64,000 nucleotides of DNA from Methylomarinum sp. Ch1-1 (GTDB lineage: Bacteria; Pseudomonadota; Gammaproteobacteria; Methylococcales; Methylomonadaceae), in assembly GCF_030717995.2 (NCBI RefSeq), contig NZ_CP157743.1:2692501-2756500 (forward strand), in the 5' to 3' direction. Made by a program: the position numbers and the translations under genes. Under the pieces are notes generated by a model that saw nothing but the letters and a program-made list of their open reading frames with translations, was not told the DNA's origin and made no database searches. This document shows, piece by piece, positions 61,336 to 64,000 of the stretch (its first letter is position 1; every line of letters begins with the position of its first letter).

Positions 61336-63867
61336 TTATTCATTTCTCAATGCCTCGGCTGGACGGGTGCGGGCCATTTTGATCGCCGGTAACACGCCGG
61401 CCAGCAGCGCGGCCATCAGCGCCAAGAGCATGCCTTGCGCCAATACCTGGGCGTCCCAATGCAAGGTCAGGGTCCAGCCGAAAGAGCGTTTATAAACGAC
61501 GGTGATCAACACATAAGCCATCAGCAGTCCGACCGGTAGCGCCATTAAGCCGGCCAACAGCCCTAATAAGCCGGTTTCGGTGGCAATCAAACGGGCGATT
61601 TGCCACGGCGTCATGCCTATCGCCCGGAGCACGCCGAGCTGCCGGGTGCGCTCAAACTGCAAGGCCATCAAGGCGCTGAACACGCCGATAAAGGCGATCG
61701 TTGCGGCAAGCCAGCGCAGCGTTTCGGTAATCTTGAAGGTGCGGGCGAACATCTGCATCGAGGTGCGGTAAATCGCCTTTTCGGAATTGACCGTTTGGTA
61801 GGGTTTGAGCAAGGCGTTAATGCGCGCCTCCAATTGCTGTCGATCGGCTTCCGGGCGCGCATAAATCCCGATGCCGGAGTAGCCCAAATCCGGCCAGTAT
61901 TGCCGATAGATGTCGCGGCTCATGGTAAGGTGGCCCTGGTCACCGCTATAATCGGCGTATATCGCGATGACCTTGACGGTCTGTTCGCCGTCGGCGGTGC
62001 GCAACTTCAATTTGTCGCCCAGGTGGACGTGATGATGATAGGCATAGGGTTCGGTCACGAAGATCGTGTCTTGCCGGTTGAAGGCCTTCCAGACATCCGG
62101 TATTTGTTGCTTGAAAATGAAGCCTTGTTTGGCCTGTTCGTTTAATTCAAACACGGAAACCCGGGTCCGCTGCTCGCCGACAAATAATTGCGTGCGCAGC
62201 ACGCTGCTCAGTCGGGCAACGTCCGGCAAAGCGGCCAATTGGTCGCGCAGACGCCGGTCTTGTCGGGCTTTATCGGCCGCCTCGTCGTTGCCGGCGACCG
62301 AGACATAAAGATCGGCCCGCAGGCTGGTTTGCAGCCAATCCGAAACCGTTTGGCGAAAGCTGCCAATCATCAAGTCCATGCCGATCGCGGCCGCAACGGC
62401 AATCATCAAGGTCGCGATGGCCAGCCCGGTGCGGCTGATTTCGGCTCGCACCATTCTGGCCGGCAGCCGGATCAATACGCCCGACGTCTGCGGCAGCGCT
62501 TTTTCCAGCAGGCGCATCAATCCATAGGTCGCCGACGGCATCAACAGCGCAAAGCCGAACAGCATCAGGAAGATGCTGATCAGACCGGGCAAGACGGCCT
62601 GATCGGTCCACAAGACCAGGGCGGCGCTGCTCATCAACAACAGCACCGCCAAGCCGGCCGCCGATAGCAAAAGGCGATGCATCGACGATTCCAGTTGCGA
62701 ACGCGCCAGCGTCAGTCGGGGGGAGTGCCGGGTCGCTTCCCAGGCCGGCGCCAACACGGCCAGCAAGGTCGCGGCTATCCCCAATACGACGGCCTTGCCG
62801 ATCTGTTGCGGGCTAATCAGCAGGGCGGTTTGGTCGACATGAAAGTAAAACAGGTTGACCGTGCCGGCAACTAGGCGCAGCAAGCCGTGCCCGAGCATGA
62901 TGCCGAGGGCTATGCCTAATGTTGTGCCGATCAGTCCCAACCATAGCGCTTCGCTCAGCATCAGACGGAAAACCTGCCGCCGGGTGACGCCCATCGCGCG
63001 CAGACAACCGATCAGCCGCCGGCGCTGTATGACCAGAAAGGTCATGGTGTTGTAGATCAGGAACATGCCGACCAATAACGACAGCATGCCCAGGGCCGTC
63101 AGATTCAGCGAGAAGGCTTGCGTCATTTGTCGCAGCGAGGCCTGTTGATTTTCGAGCGGAATCAGCAATACATCGTTAGGCAAGTATTGTTTAATGCGTT
63201 TCAGGCGCTGATCTTGATCGGCTTTGCTATAGACATGGATCGCGCTAAGTTTTCCGATCATGCCGAGAATTTCTTGGGCCGTCGCGATATCGGTGATCAG
63301 CAAGTTGTCCAACAATTCCCCGGCGACCGATTCGTCCTCGGGCAGCCAGCCCAACACGGTCAGTTCGTGGCGTTTATCCCGGCTTTCGATCACGAAGTGC
63401 TCGCCGATTTTTACACCGAACTTGGCCGCGGTCCGGCGGCTGATGAGGACGCTGTTCGGCTCGGTCATCAGGCCTCGGCCATAGGTGGCGGTATTTTGTT
63501 GTTGCCAGTCCGATTGTAAGCGGGAAGCTGTCAGCGGGTCGAATGCATGGACTTTAAGGAGTGTGTCCGGGTCGGCAACCGCCGCGACATAACCTTCGAT
63601 GACCGGCGTCAGCCCGTGTATTCCGTGCTTGACTCGTAGACGCGTGTACAGTTTCTCGTCCAGTCCGCCGGCGCTGGCGCTTATGCGGTGGGAGGCTTTG
63701 CCGGACAGTGTGCGCGTCGTCTGGATAAAGGCGTTTAAAGAGCTGTCCAGCGTCAGGTCGATCGAGACGACGACGGCCACGCCCAAGGTGATTCCCAATA
63801 GCGCCAGACCCAATTGCCAGGGGTGGCGGTATAAAAAGTTGCGGCTGGCTTTGTTTAACAGGCTCAT
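61336..63867 (-). CDS. FtsX-family ABC transporter permease (AttF/LolE-like)
   Basis: 843 residues. The start has a cytoplasmic head and a first helix (WQLGLALLGITLGVAVVVSI), then a large periplasmic domain. Two FtsX blocks follow: helices at about 255-280, 300-335 and 350-375, a second extracytoplasmic domain, and a closing set at about 720-835 (LQFERTRQLGVLRAIGMTPW). This doubled layout is that of large MacB/LolE-type permeases in AttFGH-like systems. It probably handles lipids or lipoproteins together with the AttH-like protein. It overlaps the ATPase gene end by 3 bases (ATGA). Confidence 0.85.
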   Translation of the reverse strand: MSLLNKASRNFLYRHPWQLGLALLGITLGVAVVVSIDLTLDSSLNAFIQTTRTLSGKASHRISASAGGLDEKLYTRLRVKHGIHGLTPVIEGYVAAVADPDTLLKVHAFDPLTASRLQSDWQQQNTATYGRGLMTEPNSVLISRRTAAKFGVKIGEHFVIESRDKRHELTVLGWLPEDESVAGELLDNLLITDIATAQEILGMIGKLSAIHVYSKADQDQRLKRIKQYLPNDVLLIPLENQQASLRQMTQAFSLNLTALGMLSLLVGMFLIYNTMTFLVIQRRRLIGCLRAMGVTRRQVFRLMLSEALWLGLIGTTLGIALGIMLGHGLLRLVAGTVNLFYFHVDQTALLISPQQIGKAVVLGIAATLLAVLAPAWEATRHSPRLTLARSQLESSMHRLLLSAAGLAVLLLMSSAALVLWTDQAVLPGLISIFLMLFGFALLMPSATYGLMRLLEKALPQTSGVLIRLPARMVRAEISRTGLAIATLMIAVAAAIGMDLMIGSFRQTVSDWLQTSLRADLYVSVAGNDEAADKARQDRRLRDQLAALPDVARLSSVLRTQLFVGEQRTRVSVFELNEQAKQGFIFKQQIPDVWKAFNRQDTIFVTEPYAYHHHVHLGDKLKLRTADGEQTVKVIAIYADYSGDQGHLTMSRDIYRQYWPDLGYSGIGIYARPEADRQQLEARINALLKPYQTVNSEKAIYRTSMQMFARTFKITETLRWLAATIAFIGVFSALMALQFERTRQLGVLRAIGMTPWQIARLIATETGLLGLLAGLMALPVGLLMAYVLITVVYKRSFGWTLTLHWDAQVLAQGMLLALMAALLAGVLPAIKMARTRPAEALRNE

Positions 63868-64000
63868 CGATGTTTGCTCAGCTCATTCAAGCGCTTGTCG
63901 TGGATTGTGAACACCCGGTCGGCCTGCCCGGTCAGTTCTTGACTGTGAGTCGCCATGATCAGGGTCTTGCCGGTTTGGCGCACCAGTTCGTTGAGCAGGG
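63864..64000 (-). CDS. LolD-like ABC transporter ATPase, C-terminal end (partial)
   Basis: The minus strand reads LLNELVRQTGKTLIMATHSQ..., ending TIHDKRLNELSKHR and a stop at 63864-63866. The H-loop (MATHSQEL) of an ABC ATPase is visible. The remainder lies outside the window. The stop overlaps the permease start, so it is the first or an earlier gene of the same operon and powers that permease. Confidence 0.85.
   Translation of the reverse strand, partial: LLNELVRQTGKTLIMATHSQELTGQADRVFTIHDKRLNELSKHR

Noticed and set aside
1-64000. tRNA, rRNA or riboswitch genes
   Set aside because: I found no tRNA-like cloverleaf, rRNA sequence or B12-riboswitch box that I could support by eye, including upstream of the B12-dependent ornithine operon.

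Overview
The window looks like a chromosomal segment of a gammaproteobacterium, perhaps a methanotroph-type Methylococcales genome. This rests only on the overall gene complement (SelO, TrhO, RhlE, SbcD, a FecI/FecR relic, an AttH/FtsX/LolD export cluster) and on the dense families of short palindromic repeats. No 16S rRNA gene or methane-oxidation gene is present, so the placement is weak. GC-rich housekeeping DNA lies at both ends, with a visibly AT-richer accessory island between about 21 and 47 kb.

Left part (1-12 kb): the start of sbcD, a tandem repeat array, and a membrane-anchored cytochrome c. A tight nine-gene run follows: ord-ortA-ortB-oraS-oraE-orr-alr-arcB-arcC. This is the oxidative ornithine pathway known from amino-acid-fermenting Clostridia (racemase, B12/PLP 4,5-aminomutase, 2,4-diaminopentanoate dehydrogenase, AKP thiolase). 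It is joined to alanine racemase, which can take up the D-alanine that the thiolase releases, and to catabolic ornithine carbamoyltransferase plus carbamate kinase, which make ornithine and ATP from citrulline.

12-21 kb: a sigma/FecR pair collapsed by deletion, fields of palindromic repeats, a YefM-YoeB toxin-antitoxin pair, a four-gene operon (OmpA-like, V4R, two Roadblock/LC7 proteins), a decayed IS4-family element with intact ends and target duplication, and a cyclic-2,3-diphosphoglycerate-synthetase-like protein.

21-53 kb: a large defence island. Its core is an ssp-type DNA phosphorothioation operon. DUF4007 SspB, ATPase SspC and PAPS-reductase-like SspD are followed by an SBD-DUF4007 fusion, a small unknown protein, a BrxC-like ATPase, a PglZ phosphatase-fold protein and a BrxL-like AAA+ protein with no Lon domain. 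The opposite strand carries a cysteine desulfurase (sulfur donor), a phosphorothioation-associated methyltransferase and an M15-like protein. A 1.7-kaa DnaQ-RecQ-UvrD fusion follows. Embedded in the island are toxin-antitoxin modules (MNT-HEPN, UPF0175-PIN), an AbiL-type ATPase/RloB pair next to an hsdR ruin, a WYL regulator ruin, and the 5' ends of what look like second copies of sspB and sspD. Copies of one 156-157-bp palindromic element lie on both sides of the main block.

Right part (53-64 kb): a six-copy tandem repeat, then minus-strand genes selO, trhO, rhlE, an HdeD-like membrane protein, and an attH-like/FtsX/LolD-like ABC export cluster cut by the window end.
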